Positions 43,070 through 52,887 of a stretch of DNA of 56,793 bases are shown one piece after another. The translations under genes were made by a program, and so were the position numbers. The DNA comes from Clostridia bacterium (GTDB lineage Bacteria; Bacillota; Clostridia; Christensenellales; SZUA-584). The stretch is from assembly GCA_003249555.1 (NCBI GenBank), contig QKIQ01000109.1:1-56793 (forward strand), in the 5' to 3' direction. Below the pieces are notes generated by a model. The model made no database searches. It had not been told where the DNA came from and saw only the letters and a list, made by a program, of their open reading frames with translations. Position 1 is the stretch's first letter; the number at the start of each line of letters is the position of its first letter.

Positions 43070-44302
43070 TCACCTTACATAGTCACGATTGCGCTTTTTT
43101 GCCAACTTCTTTTTTGCGGCTTCTTGAGCTTTCACCGAGCCGATGATCTCGTCAGCTTTATTGTCTCCCAAACCGCGCCTCAGCCGACCGTAATCTTTTT
43201 CTACCCCCCTTAGCCATTCATTGTCCTCTCGATATCTTTCTATCTCACTGGACAGATTCCAAACCTGAGTATTTGCCCGGTTAAGCGCCGTTGTTAATTC
43301 CCTTGTTTTTTCAAAGAATTGCAGCAGAATACTACGAATTACTTTTTTGAGCGTTTGCACCAGTGGAACAGCGTCTTTTTCATGATAGCTTTTTGCGGAC
43401 ATCAGCGGCTTAGGCTCCGGCAGTTGAAATTCGGGATCATTATCATACCGCTTCGCGTTCTCTGTTATAAACTTTTCCTTGATTTTGATGGCGTCCAGTT
43501 GGTTCTGCACCTTGTCCAATTGGATAATATACTTATCCAACTCAGCCTGTTTGACAAAAGATTTTTCATCAAGCTGTTTAATCTCCCCCTGCTTTTCCGA
43601 AATCGTTTCCTCAAGCGCCGCCACTTCCTTGATGCGCTGTACCTTCTTATAGTCCATCACGCTCAAATGCTCATCATGCGTACCGAGCTGTTCCCATTCG
43701 ATGCCGTGGCGCTCCATCACCTGCGACAGCTGTTCTTTTTCAGACCGTACCCATTGGTTCCATTCCGTGTCGCCTCTCGTACCTCCCGTGAAACCTTGAT
43801 TGGCCAGCGCCTGTTTGAGAGAAACACGGGTTTCCAATCCCCGCTTGCTCCCTGTGGTAAACGGCACAAAATCCACATGCAGATGCGGCGTCGCCTCGTC
43901 CATGTGCAGATGGGCGGAGAACACCTTGAGATAAGGATTGCGCTCTTGGAAATTCCGCATAAAATCATCGAGAACTTTTGCCGCGAGCTGCCCGTCCTCA
44001 GATTTTGACGACATATTTTCCATGTTACCCACCTGAAAGATCACTTCGTAGAACAGCTTTTCCTGTTTGCCAGTCCGTATCTTTTCGTAGTAATCGTCGA
44101 TCTTGCGGTCGGCTCTGGTTTGCTTTTCATTGTACCTCTCCACCGCCTCATCAAAAAACGCATGGTACACTCCCTTGATGGGCGTGTTACAATAAGATAC
44201 GTTTAACTGTGTCCTCTCTCTGTCAATATTTGAAGCTGTAAACCCGCGGCTGTTGTGGTTGACAGAACCTTTTCCCAGCATGACGCTGATCGTTCGCTTC
44301 AT
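43070..44302 (-). CDS. MobV-type relaxase (Mob/Pre family), island A
   Basis: A 410-residue relaxase with the textbook Mob/Pre motif FSAHLHMDEATPHLHVDFVPF near residue 135, in which HxDExTPHLH binds metal for oriT nicking, and an N-terminal NHNSRGFTASNIDRER segment. Residues ~225-410 are mostly coiled coil. It differs strongly from the island B relaxase, in contrast to the near-identical ParM-like proteins, which points to module exchange. The likely oriT is the repeat-rich stretch just upstream. Confidence 0.92.
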   Translation of the reverse strand: MKRTISVMLGKGSVNHNSRGFTASNIDRERTQLNVSYCNTPIKGVYHAFFDEAVERYNEKQTRADRKIDDYYEKIRTGKQEKLFYEVIFQVGNMENMSSKSEDGQLAAKVLDDFMRNFQERNPYLKVFSAHLHMDEATPHLHVDFVPFTTGSKRGLETRVSLKQALANQGFTGGTRGDTEWNQWVRSEKEQLSQVMERHGIEWEQLGTHDEHLSVMDYKKVQRIKEVAALEETISEKQGEIKQLDEKSFVKQAELDKYIIQLDKVQNQLDAIKIKEKFITENAKRYDNDPEFQLPEPKPLMSAKSYHEKDAVPLVQTLKKVIRSILLQFFEKTRELTTALNRANTQVWNLSSEIERYREDNEWLRGVEKDYGRLRRGLGDNKADEIIGSVKAQEAAKKKLAKKRNRDYVR

Positions 44303-44595
44303 CGCTCCCTCCTTTTCCGGCTAATATCCGGCGTAAGCCGGAGTTTTGTTACTTTTTTCAAAAGTAACGCAAAAGCACTTTTGACACGGCTGCCTTTGGC
44401 CTGCTCGCATCAAAAGCGCCATTTGCGCCCTACGGGGTGGATGGGGCTTTGCCCCGCCGCCTGCGGATGGCTCCCCAGTTGCTCATCGCCCTTTGATAAG
44501 GGCGGCCGCACGGCATACCAACACGCTGAAACAAAAAATGCACCATCGTGGTGCAAGTGCCCGCCGCGTATTATTGAAACATGCACCATCATGGT
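44303..44595. other. Candidate oriT/centromere region of island A
   Basis: A non-coding stretch between relaxase and ParM partner. Inverted repeats: GTTACTTTT-TTC-AAAAGTAAC (44348-44368), GGGGCTTTGCCCC near 44448, and GCACCAT-C-GTGGTGC type palindrome (44540-44554), with a related ATGCACCATCATGGTTCAT right at the partner gene stop. The first is a good oriT hairpin candidate. The last two recur in island B and may be partner-protein sites. Confidence 0.5.
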
Positions 44596-44889
44596 TCATA
44601 TCTCGTCCAGTGAGGACAATAACACGTCCGGCAGATCGGACAGGCTCTTAGTCGTCTGTAGATCTGTCGTTGTTTTCTCCGTTTCGGGAACGGCTAAAGT
44701 AATGTCCTTCAACGTTTCTGATAAAACCTTCCGAATCGTTTCTTCCAGACGATTTTCCTGCTGTGCCTGAAGGATACAGTCCACCACATATTCGCTACGC
44801 CGCTTTCCAGACTGTGCCGAGAAGAGGGCGAAGGCCTCACTGTGACGCGGGTTTTCCATGTCGAACGTCAGATATCGTCTCTCTCGCAT
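44596..44889 (-). CDS. ParM partner-like small protein, island A
   Basis: A 97-residue protein, homologue of 27274-27567, starting MRERRYLTFDMENPRHSEAF 4 bases after the ParM-like stop. The conserved N-terminus (FALFSAQSGKRRSEYVVDCI) may bind DNA and the variable acidic end may contact the filament, by analogy with ParR. The open frame extends further upstream inside the ParM gene, but this start is fixed by homology. Confidence 0.7.
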   Translation of the reverse strand: MRERRYLTFDMENPRHSEAFALFSAQSGKRRSEYVVDCILQAQQENRLEETIRKVLSETLKDITLAVPETEKTTTDLQTTKSLSDLPDVLLSSLDEI

Positions 44890-44893
44890 ATCC

Positions 44894-45781
44894 TCACCCC
44901 AGCAGGAGCTTATAGCCTTCGGCGTTGGCGAAGCGGTCAAGGATAACGATGGTGTTAACCTCGCGCGAATGAAGCCTATGCCCCAGCAACTCTGCGCCGC
45001 CACCCGCAAACACAGTAGGCAGCTTCAAATCCAGCCCACGCTCGCGCAAAGCGTTAAGCAGTTCTTTCAGATACCGCCGCATTTGACGCTCTACAATTTC
45101 ACGGATTTTTTCTTTTTCAGCGTGTTGGATTCTGCCCTGCATAGCGTCAGCGATGAGCGCGTCCGACAAGATGATATTTTGTTGTTGCAGCTCGCCGCGT
45201 ACTTCGTTGAACAACGTGATCGTGCCCATGCGCAGACTAGCGCAGCTCCCTCTGTCCACCTTGAAATCGTGCAGCGTCAAAATATCTACGGTGTACCCAC
45301 CGATATCCACCAGCGTGATGTTGTTGTATTCTTTAAGCTGCTGATAATACTTGCAGAGCGCGGCATGTCCTTGAGCAAACACCCTGCAGTCAGCGATCCG
45401 GCAGCTATAGTCCGCATCGTCAAAGCGGAAGCGAACATCATCCCGCAGGAAGTATTGACGAAACGCTTCCTTCTGTGCGCCATAAATGTCGATAGGTAAG
45501 CCCACACCGAGCAATACATCTGCATACGATACGCCCACCTCTTTTAATGCGTTTGCGATAGCCGGAAGAGTTAAGATAAAGGTGTCCTGCTCCTTGGTCT
45601 TTTCCTGTTGGAAGTTCATTCGTTTTCCGCCGATGGCATAGTATGCGCCGTCATAAAACAGTTGCATATCGCTGGTGATAAACTCCCTGTCGCTCATGGT
45701 GTACCCCGAGGCGTAGAGCATCCGCTCCGAAGATTTGGTGTTGTAGTTGCCGTTATCGACTCCAATTTTGATTCTTGTCAT
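44894..45781 (-). CDS. ParM/StbA-like actin ATPase, island A
   Basis: A 295-residue actin-fold ATPase with IGVDNGNYNTKSS, LVDIGGYTVDIL and FAGGGAELLG. Near-identical to the island B copy (27572-28459), with changes mainly at positions 110-150. An AGGATT ribosome binding site precedes the ATG. Presumably stabilises the excised circle. Confidence 0.88.
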   Translation of the reverse strand: MTRIKIGVDNGNYNTKSSERMLYASGYTMSDREFITSDMQLFYDGAYYAIGGKRMNFQQEKTKEQDTFILTLPAIANALKEVGVSYADVLLGVGLPIDIYGAQKEAFRQYFLRDDVRFRFDDADYSCRIADCRVFAQGHAALCKYYQQLKEYNNITLVDIGGYTVDILTLHDFKVDRGSCASLRMGTITLFNEVRGELQQQNIILSDALIADAMQGRIQHAEKEKIREIVERQMRRYLKELLNALRERGLDLKLPTVFAGGGAELLGHRLHSREVNTIVILDRFANAEGYKLLLG

Positions 45782-45811
45782 CTCGTAAATCCTTTCTGTT
45801 ATTTTTGTCTT

Positions 45812-46042
45812 TTATAATTCAAATCCGCCGTGTTGTTTTTTACATATTGTTCCCCTCCCTCCCCCCGTGACGGTTGTGACGATGGTGACGGTATTTTTTA
45901 TACTGCCACCACTATCAAAAATATCGATACGACCGACACGATGGTCATGATATACTGGTTTATTATCGGGTGAAAATGACTTTCCATTGTCTGTTCCAGC
46001 AGACATACTAGGATCGGTCACTTTTCCTTTTACCAAGCTCAT
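45812..46042 (-). pseudogene. Stub of the RepA-like ATPase gene, island A
   Basis: The first ~30 codons (MSLVKGKVTDPSMSAGTDNG...) match the start of the island B ATPase gene, including the ATGA overlap with the MobC-like gene. The sequence then jumps directly to DNA that in island B lies after the ATPase gene, so about 1 kb including both Walker motifs has been deleted. The remaining 76-codon frame is unlikely to be functional. Confidence 0.8.
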
Positions 46043-46365
46043 TGGCACTCTCCCTTCATGCCCTCCATGGTCATGGCAATCAGGTTGATGATGTCCAGCA
46101 AGTCATCGTCCACAGAATCCCTGGGAGCTATGCGCTGCAATTCTGAGAGCACCGCCACCAGTTCATTGCGCAGGGCTTTGTACACACGTGGGTTGCCCTG
46201 TACCACCACATCCCGGCACAAAAGCCGCCGAGTGATATAGTCTTGCTTGGTCAGGCCGGAAAGCCGAACGGCAGTTTCAAGCTGGTCATCTTCCTCGGGA
46301 GATATGCGAAACGCCACGGTTTTGTTCCTCCAGCGGCCCTTGCCATCATAAGCTTTGAGTGACAT
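46039..46365 (-). CDS. MobC/RHH-like mobilisation accessory protein, island A
   Basis: A 108-residue protein with KTVAFRISPEEDDQLETAVR and a following SGLTKQDYITRRL helix pair, as in MobC-like proteins; close homologue of 29738-30064. It follows the integrase stop by 2 bases and is probably co-transcribed with it. Likely assists relaxosome assembly. Confidence 0.75.
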   Translation of the reverse strand: MSLKAYDGKGRWRNKTVAFRISPEEDDQLETAVRLSGLTKQDYITRRLLCRDVVVQGNPRVYKALRNELVAVLSELQRIAPRDSVDDDLLDIINLIAMTMEGMKGECQ

Positions 46366-46367
46366 AA

Positions 46368-47447
46368 TTAAAATCCTCCTTCGCGTTGTATGTTCAGTTG
46401 GGTTGCCATTTCCATCTGCTTAGATGGGAACAGGTGGGCATAGCGATAAGTGATGTCGATACTCTCATGCCCTACGCGATCAGCGATTGCCAACGCCGAG
46501 AATCCCATATCAATCAGAAGTGAAACGTGACTGTGACGAATATCATGGATTCGTATGCGCTTTACGCCCGTAGCCTTAGCGCCTCTCTCCATCTCGTGGT
46601 GTAGATAATGCTTGCTGATGGGGAAAATGCGGTCTGTGGGCTTTGCGCCGTAGAGCATTTTGATATAGTCCTGCACCTCACCGCAGAGAAACTCCGGCAT
46701 CGTGATCACGCGATTGCTTTTCTTTGTCTTCGGCGTGGTAATCACATCCTTGCCTTTGAGCCGCTGGTAAGATTTGTTGATGGACACGGTGCCTTTCTCA
46801 AAATCAAAATCCTTCGGTGTCAACGCAAGCAGTTCCCCCACCCGAATACCGCACCAGTAAAGCATTTCAAAGGCGTAGAAGGAAATCGGCTTATCCATCA
46901 TGGCGTCGGCGAATTGTTGATACTCATCCTTTGTCCAGAACAGCATTTCCTTACGCTCCTCTACGCCCATGTTTCCGGCCTTGGCCGCAGGATTAAGCCG
47001 AAGGTCGTAATAACGCACAGCATGGTTGAAAATGGCGCTGATCTGGTTGTGGATGGTCTTGAGATAAGTTTCGGAATAGAGTTTCCCGTTTTTATCCTTC
47101 AATGTGCGTATCTCGTTCTGCCAGTCGATAACGTCTTTTGCCGTAATCTCCGATAGCTTTCTTTTTGCGAAGTACGGCAGGATTTTCTTCTGAATAATGC
47201 TGTCTTTGGTGAGCCAAGTGTTCTCTTTCAGACGCGGCTGGATGTCCTTTGCGTAAAGCTCTACGAAGCTCTCAAAGGTCATATCTACATCTGCCCGCTT
47301 TTGCTGTAAAAACTCACGCTCCCATTCCAGTGCTTTCGCGCGTGTGGGAAAGCCGCGCTTGCACTTCTGCTTACGCTCCCCTTTCCAGTCGGAATAGCGG
47401 AACATGACATACCATGTTCCATTGTCTTCATTTCTGAATGCTGCCAA
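46368..47447 (-). CDS. int: Tyrosine integrase, intact, island A
   Basis: A 359-residue site-specific recombinase: AP2-like arm-binding N-terminus (WYVMFRYSDWKGERKQKCKR), SAM-like core-binding domain (~60-165), and catalytic domain with R in GIRVGELL, HDIRHSH, GHESIDITYRYAHLF. All R-H-R-H-Y elements are present. It should recombine the 11-13 bp core in the guaA 3' end with the island att site. It is 20 bases downstream of xis in one leftward transcript. Confidence 0.93.
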   Translation of the reverse strand: MAAFRNEDNGTWYVMFRYSDWKGERKQKCKRGFPTRAKALEWEREFLQQKRADVDMTFESFVELYAKDIQPRLKENTWLTKDSIIQKKILPYFAKRKLSEITAKDVIDWQNEIRTLKDKNGKLYSETYLKTIHNQISAIFNHAVRYYDLRLNPAAKAGNMGVEERKEMLFWTKDEYQQFADAMMDKPISFYAFEMLYWCGIRVGELLALTPKDFDFEKGTVSINKSYQRLKGKDVITTPKTKKSNRVITMPEFLCGEVQDYIKMLYGAKPTDRIFPISKHYLHHEMERGAKATGVKRIRIHDIRHSHVSLLIDMGFSALAIADRVGHESIDITYRYAHLFPSKQMEMATQLNIQREGGF

Positions 47448-47467
47448 TGATTACATCCTCCTTCGTT

Positions 47468-47656
47468 TTAGTCCTCTGCGTATGAACCATAGAATTTTTC
47501 GTAGAAATACTTGCGGTCAATCCTGCCCGCGATGGTGATGCATCCCTTTTTCCTTAGTTCTTCATTGAGCTTCCGGATAAGCTTATACGCATACGGCTTT
47601 GATACGTCCAGCGAATCCGCCACCTCATCAACCCGCATAAACATTTTTTCGGCCAA
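47468..47656 (-). CDS. xis: Excisionase / helix-turn-helix Xis, island A
   Basis: A 62-residue HTH_17 protein (MRVDEVADSLDVSKPYAYKLIRKLN, GRIDRKYFYEKFYG), homologue of the island B protein at 31145-31342. It directly precedes the integrase gene. Predicted to shift the integrase towards excision. Confidence 0.85.
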   Translation of the reverse strand: MAEKMFMRVDEVADSLDVSKPYAYKLIRKLNEELRKKGCITIAGRIDRKYFYEKFYGSYAED

Positions 47657-47712
47657 ATTATTTCCTCCTATTTTTGTATAGACTGCCCCCTTGTAGATTG
47701 GGGGTTTGTCAA

Positions 47713-47889
47713 GCCCGTCCCGGAGTGCTTTCCGGACTCAACAGTTTTTTTTCACTTTCATCCCGGTCCTGTTCCTGCGCCCGGCCTTGTTTGACCAAGG
47801 CGCGTTTTCTCGGAAATGCCCCCCTCGCACTGCCCCTCCGGGGAGGCGATCTCAGCTAGTTAGGCGTTTCCGGTATCTGACCGGCTGCG
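47713..47889. repeat. Conserved non-coding block, copy in island A
   Basis: Counterpart of 31423-31595 with high identity over ~170 bases, in the same place between xis and the repressor gene. Frames are not conserved, palindromes are. Together with the repressor operators it fills the 420-base gap 47657-48077, which has no gene. Confidence 0.6.
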
Positions 47890-48010
47890 AATTCAGTTTT
47901 CAAGGTACCCACTAAGCATTATTGCTTAGTTCTTTCTAATATTACTTAACATTTTAGTTTAAGTCAAGTGGTTTGCGGAAAAATACTAAACTTTTTTATT
48001 TAAGTTCCTC

Positions 48011-48040
48011 TTGACTATCCTTAAACATATATGCTATGCT
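48011..48040 (+). promoter_or_regulatory. Repressor promoter, island A
   Basis: TTGACT (48011-48016) and TATGCT (48035-48040), spacer 18, with AAACATATATGCT between them, closely matching the island B promoter at 31714-31743. A/T palindromes upstream (near 47910-47935 and 47985-48003) are further operator candidates. Confidence 0.65.
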
Positions 48041-48077
48041 GATGCCATGCTCAATTTAACAGGACAGGAGAATGGCT

Positions 48078-48599
48078 ATGGCAATTGGCGAAAGAATCCG
48101 GTTTATCCGCAATCTGCGCGGTATGACGCAGAAATATCTGGGTATGGCGATCGGCTTTGACGAGAAGACCGCTGATGTTCGTATGGCGCAATATGAATCC
48201 GGCACGAGAACGCCAAAGGCCAATTTGACAAAATCCCTTGCTACCGTCTTGGGAGTTTCTCCATATGCCCTGGATGTTCCGGACATTGACAGCGATATCG
48301 GACTAATGCACACTCTCTTTGCGCTGGAAGATTTGCGCGGTATGCAAATCGCCGAGATCGACGGTGAGGTATGCTTGCGGCTGGACAAGTCCGAAGGTCG
48401 AATCTATGACGAGATGCTCAAGATGCTTACCGTTTGGCACGAACAAGCCGCAAAACTGGATGCCGGAGAAATCACCAAAGAGGAATATGACCAGTGGCGT
48501 TACAGATACCCCGAATTTGACACCTCGCAGCGATGGGCAAAGGTTCCTTCTCAGGAGCTGAGCGATTATTTCGTAAAAAACCTGAAAGATAAGAAATAG
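48078..48599 (+). CDS. XRE-family repressor, island A
   Basis: A 173-residue homologue of the island B repressor (31774-32271): HTH in IGERIRFIRNLRGMTQKYLG and VRMAQYESGTRTPKANL, C-terminal EITKEEYDQWRYRYPE shared. AGGAG lies 9 bases before the ATG at 48078. It is the gene nearest the guaA attachment site and divergent from xis-int. Confidence 0.85.
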   Translation: MAIGERIRFIRNLRGMTQKYLGMAIGFDEKTADVRMAQYESGTRTPKANLTKSLATVLGVSPYALDVPDIDSDIGLMHTLFALEDLRGMQIAEIDGEVCLRLDKSEGRIYDEMLKMLTVWHEQAAKLDAGEITKEEYDQWRYRYPEFDTSQRWAKVPSQELSDYFVKNLKDKK

Positions 48600-48623
48600 C
48601 CCCCTTTTTGAACAGTAAACAGC

Positions 48624-48663
48624 AAAACGGCTCTGCTGACGTTCAAATCAGCAAAGCCGTTTT
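48624..48663 (+). terminator. Terminator after island A repressor
   Basis: AAAACGGCT...TGCTGA pairs with TCAGCA..AGCCGTTTT, followed by TTT. Placed 25 bases after the repressor stop. Confidence 0.75.
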
Positions 48664-48771
48664 CAATGGATAGAGCATTGTTTACGGGTCATATACCCGC
48701 TAACCACTGGCGGTGCGGAATAAATGCCCCAAATGCTCCTGTTATCAAACTGTTATCAAAAGGTAAAAAAG

Positions 48772-48810
48772 AATCCCGAAAACCCGCATGAATAGCGAGC
48801 TTTCGGGATT
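48772..48810 (-). terminator. Terminator serving guaA, carried by island A
   Basis: AATCCCGAAA and TTTCGGGATT form a 10-bp stem; on the minus strand it is followed by CTTTTTT. It lies 8 bases after the guaA stop but on the island side of the att core, so the island appears to bring a terminator that replaces the displaced one. Confidence 0.75.
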
Positions 48811-48817
48811 TCGTTAT

Positions 48818-48830
48818 TCACTCCCACTCG
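48818..48830 (-). other. att site in the guaA 3' end
   Basis: CGAGTGGGAGTGA on the minus strand encodes the final Glu-Trp-Glu and stop of GuaA. The same core occurs at 32437-32449 and, with two changes, at 785-797. The 3' end of guaA is a known target of genomic islands in several bacteria. Confidence 0.8.
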
Positions 48831-50348
48831 ATCGTAGCCGGCGGTTTGCTCGTCACGTCGTAGCAAATGCGGTTCACACCCGGCACTTCGTTGATGATGC
48901 GGCCGCTAATCTTCTCCATCACGTCATACGGAATACGCGCCCAGTCCGCCGTCATACCGTCGACACTTGTTACCGCTCTGTGCAATAGTATGGTCGTACG
49001 TGCGTTCATCGCCCATCACACCCACGCTGCGCATGTTGGTGAGCACCGCAAAATATTGCCAAATTTCCGAATCAAGCCCCGCAGCCGCAATCTCATCACG
49101 GAAAATCGCATCAGCGAGCTGCAATGTCTCCACCTTTTCGCGTGTGACGTCCCCGATAATACGTATCGCAAGGCCTGGTCCCGGGAACGGCTGTCGCCAT
49201 ACGATATGGTGCGGCATATCAAGCGCTTCACCGAGCGCTCTGACCTCGTCCTTAAATAGCTCACGCAGCGGTTCGATGATATCCTCAAAGTCCACCGCAT
49301 CGGGCAGACCCCCCACATTGTGATGACTTTTTATGACCGCCGCATGGCCCTTACCGGATTCAATCACGTCGGGATATATCGTACCCTGTGCGAGAAAATC
49401 CACCTTGCCGATCTTGGCGGCTTCCTCCTCAAACACGCGAATAAACTCTTCGCCGATGATCTTTCGCTTTTTCTCAGGCTCCGTGACACCTTCAAGCTTG
49501 CTCAAAAAACGTTCAGAAGCATCCACGCACACAAGATTCATGTCGTAAGCGCCCGAGAAGACCTCCTCCACCTGTTTGGCTTCGTCCTTGCGAAGCAGAC
49601 CGTGATCCACAAATATGCAAGTCAGGCGTTTGCCTATCGCTTTATCGAGCAACACCGCAGCCACAGAGGAATCCACCCCACCCGAAAGGCCGAGCAGCAC
49701 GCGTCCGTCGCCGACACGCCTTTGAATATTCGCCACAGCCGTGTCCACATAGTTCTCCATCGTCCAGCCGCCGCTGGCATGACAAACCTCATACAGGAAG
49801 TTACTCAGAATCTCATTGCCATAACGCGTGTGCACCACTTCGGGATGAAACTGCACGCCGTATAGCCCGCGCTCCGCGTGACAAAACGCCCCCACGTCAC
49901 AGCTCTTCGTGGATGCCACCACGGAAAAACCCTTGGGCGGATTGTCCACGTAATAGGTATGGCTCATCCAGCAAACCGAGTCTTCGTTAAGATCCTTAAA
50001 AAGCGCACAGCTCGTGTCGTAGCGAATATCCGTTTTGCCGTATTCGCGGCGCTCGGCGCGCTTCACACTGCCGCCCTGCATGCTGCTCATAAGCTGGCTG
50101 CCGTAGCATATGCCGAGGATGGGTATGCCCGCATCAAAAAGGCGCGCGTCGCACATCGGCGCATTGTCATCCGTCACGCTGCTGGGTCCGCCTGTAAAAA
50201 TGATGCCGATAGGCTTGTATTCCATGATTCTTTCCAGCGGTGCATCAAAGGGCAGAATCTCTGCGTACACCTTAAGATCACGCACACGTCGTGCGATCAA
50301 TTGGTTGTATTGGCCGCCAAAATCCAGAACGAGTATTGTCTCTCTCAT
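48818..50348 (-). CDS. guaA: GMP synthase, with an apparent frameshift near the 3' end
   Basis: Glutamine-hydrolysing GMP synthase (XMP to GMP). The class I glutaminase has GICYGSQLM (nucleophile cysteine) and FHPEV; the ATP-pyrophosphatase has [14 protein letters not shown]; the C-terminal dimerisation domain follows. The main frame ends early at 48924, while the conserved end ([17 protein letters not shown] ... KPPATIEWE) continues in another frame to 48818. The two join near 48978-48984 if one base is removed or two are added (expected residues DHTIALRAV). guaA is rarely dispensable, so a sequencing or assembly error is a real possibility. The start lies 3 bases after the guaB stop. Confidence 0.93.
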
Positions 50349-50351
50349 TGA

Positions 50352-51877
<1,526 letters not shown>

Positions 51878-51933
51878 CGCCGCGGCCACGCCGCACATTA
51901 ATGATCGCTTTATAAATGTAAAAAAGCCGCCGG

Positions 51934-52887
51934 TTATTCGCCTGACAGCCTTTTCTCAACCATTTTCAGACTTGGAATCGACGGTATACCGCCTTTGCCT
52001 TCCACGCAGATAGATGCCGCCGCGTTCCCAAAACGGGCAAAGCCAGCAATGTCGTCAAGCAAAAGTGAGTCCACCGCCTTACCACTTTTTATATACTGCG
52101 ACAACACGCCGCCCGTGAAGCAATCTCCCGCACCCGTCGCGTCCACCATCTGCGTCTGAAACGGTGCCGACTTTCCCACTCCTGTTTTATGGGCATAAAT
52201 CGCGCCTTCACCGCCCATCGTAATGAACACCAGCTTAATGCCTCGGCTTAGCAGCATGCGAGCCGCGTCCTCGCAGGGCATTTTGCCAAAGAGAAAGTCG
52301 ATCTCATTATCCGATATTTTGAGTATATCCGCATATTCCATGCCTTTAAGCATCATGTCTTTGGCTTCCTTTTCACCGTTCCAAAGCGGTGCGCGGTAAT
52401 TTGGATCGTAAGATACCGTGACGCCCGCATCCTTGGCAATCTGAAGCATCATTATCGTGGCGCTGCGCGCGGGCTCATCTGTAAGAGAGAGCGATCCAAA
52501 ATGGAAAATGCTCGCTTTGCGTATCACGCTTTCATCAATCATATCCTTTGAGTACATGATATCGGCGCCCGGTTTTCTATAGAAAGAAAAGTCACGGTCA
52601 CCGTTTGGGAACAGATGTACGAATGCCAGGGTGGTGTTGTACGTCTCCGACATCACAAGACCCGACGTATCTACACCTTTGCTTTTTAGCACTTCAGCAA
52701 GATAATGGCCGAAAGCATCGTTGCCCACCATGCCCGTATACGCGGCTGATACGCCAAAGCAACGCATCGCCACCGCCACATTGGCCACGGCGCCACCCGC
52801 GTTTTGCATAAAGAGCTTTTGCCCACCCAGCTCGCCTGAAGGCGTAAAATCAATCAACAGCTCGCCAAATGTCAAAAAATCGCTCAC
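51934..52887 (-). CDS. PfkB-family carbohydrate kinase (fructokinase-like)
   Basis: A 317-residue ribokinase-type kinase. The first PfkB signature is in NAGGAVANVAVAMRCFG and the second in DATGAGDCFTGGVL, with the catalytic aspartate. The overall layout (FGELLIDF at the start, YDPNYRAPLW in the middle) is that of bacterial fructokinases. Overlaps the methyltransferase gene upstream by four bases. Substrate by family only. Confidence 0.92.
   Translation of the reverse strand: MSDFLTFGELLIDFTPSGELGGQKLFMQNAGGAVANVAVAMRCFGVSAAYTGMVGNDAFGHYLAEVLKSKGVDTSGLVMSETYNTTLAFVHLFPNGDRDFSFYRKPGADIMYSKDMIDESVIRKASIFHFGSLSLTDEPARSATIMMLQIAKDAGVTVSYDPNYRAPLWNGEKEAKDMMLKGMEYADILKISDNEIDFLFGKMPCEDAARMLLSRGIKLVFITMGGEGAIYAHKTGVGKSAPFQTQMVDATGAGDCFTGGVLSQYIKSGKAVDSLLLDDIAGFARFGNAAASICVEGKGGIPSIPSLKMVEKRLSGE

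Larger units (their letters stand above)
32439..48830. mobile_element. Genomic island A, integrated at the guaA 3' end (~16.4 kb)
   Basis: Bounded by CGAGTGGGAGT copies in the guaA end and at 32.44 kb. The backbone from the guaA side is XRE repressor, xis, intact integrase, MobC-like, ATPase stub, ParM-like, partner, MobV relaxase. The cargo is a leftward run of defence-type genes from 42895 to 32608, interrupted by an IS5-type element. With an intact integrase and excisionase it could still excise. It is closest to guaA, so it is probably the younger insertion. Confidence 0.7.
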
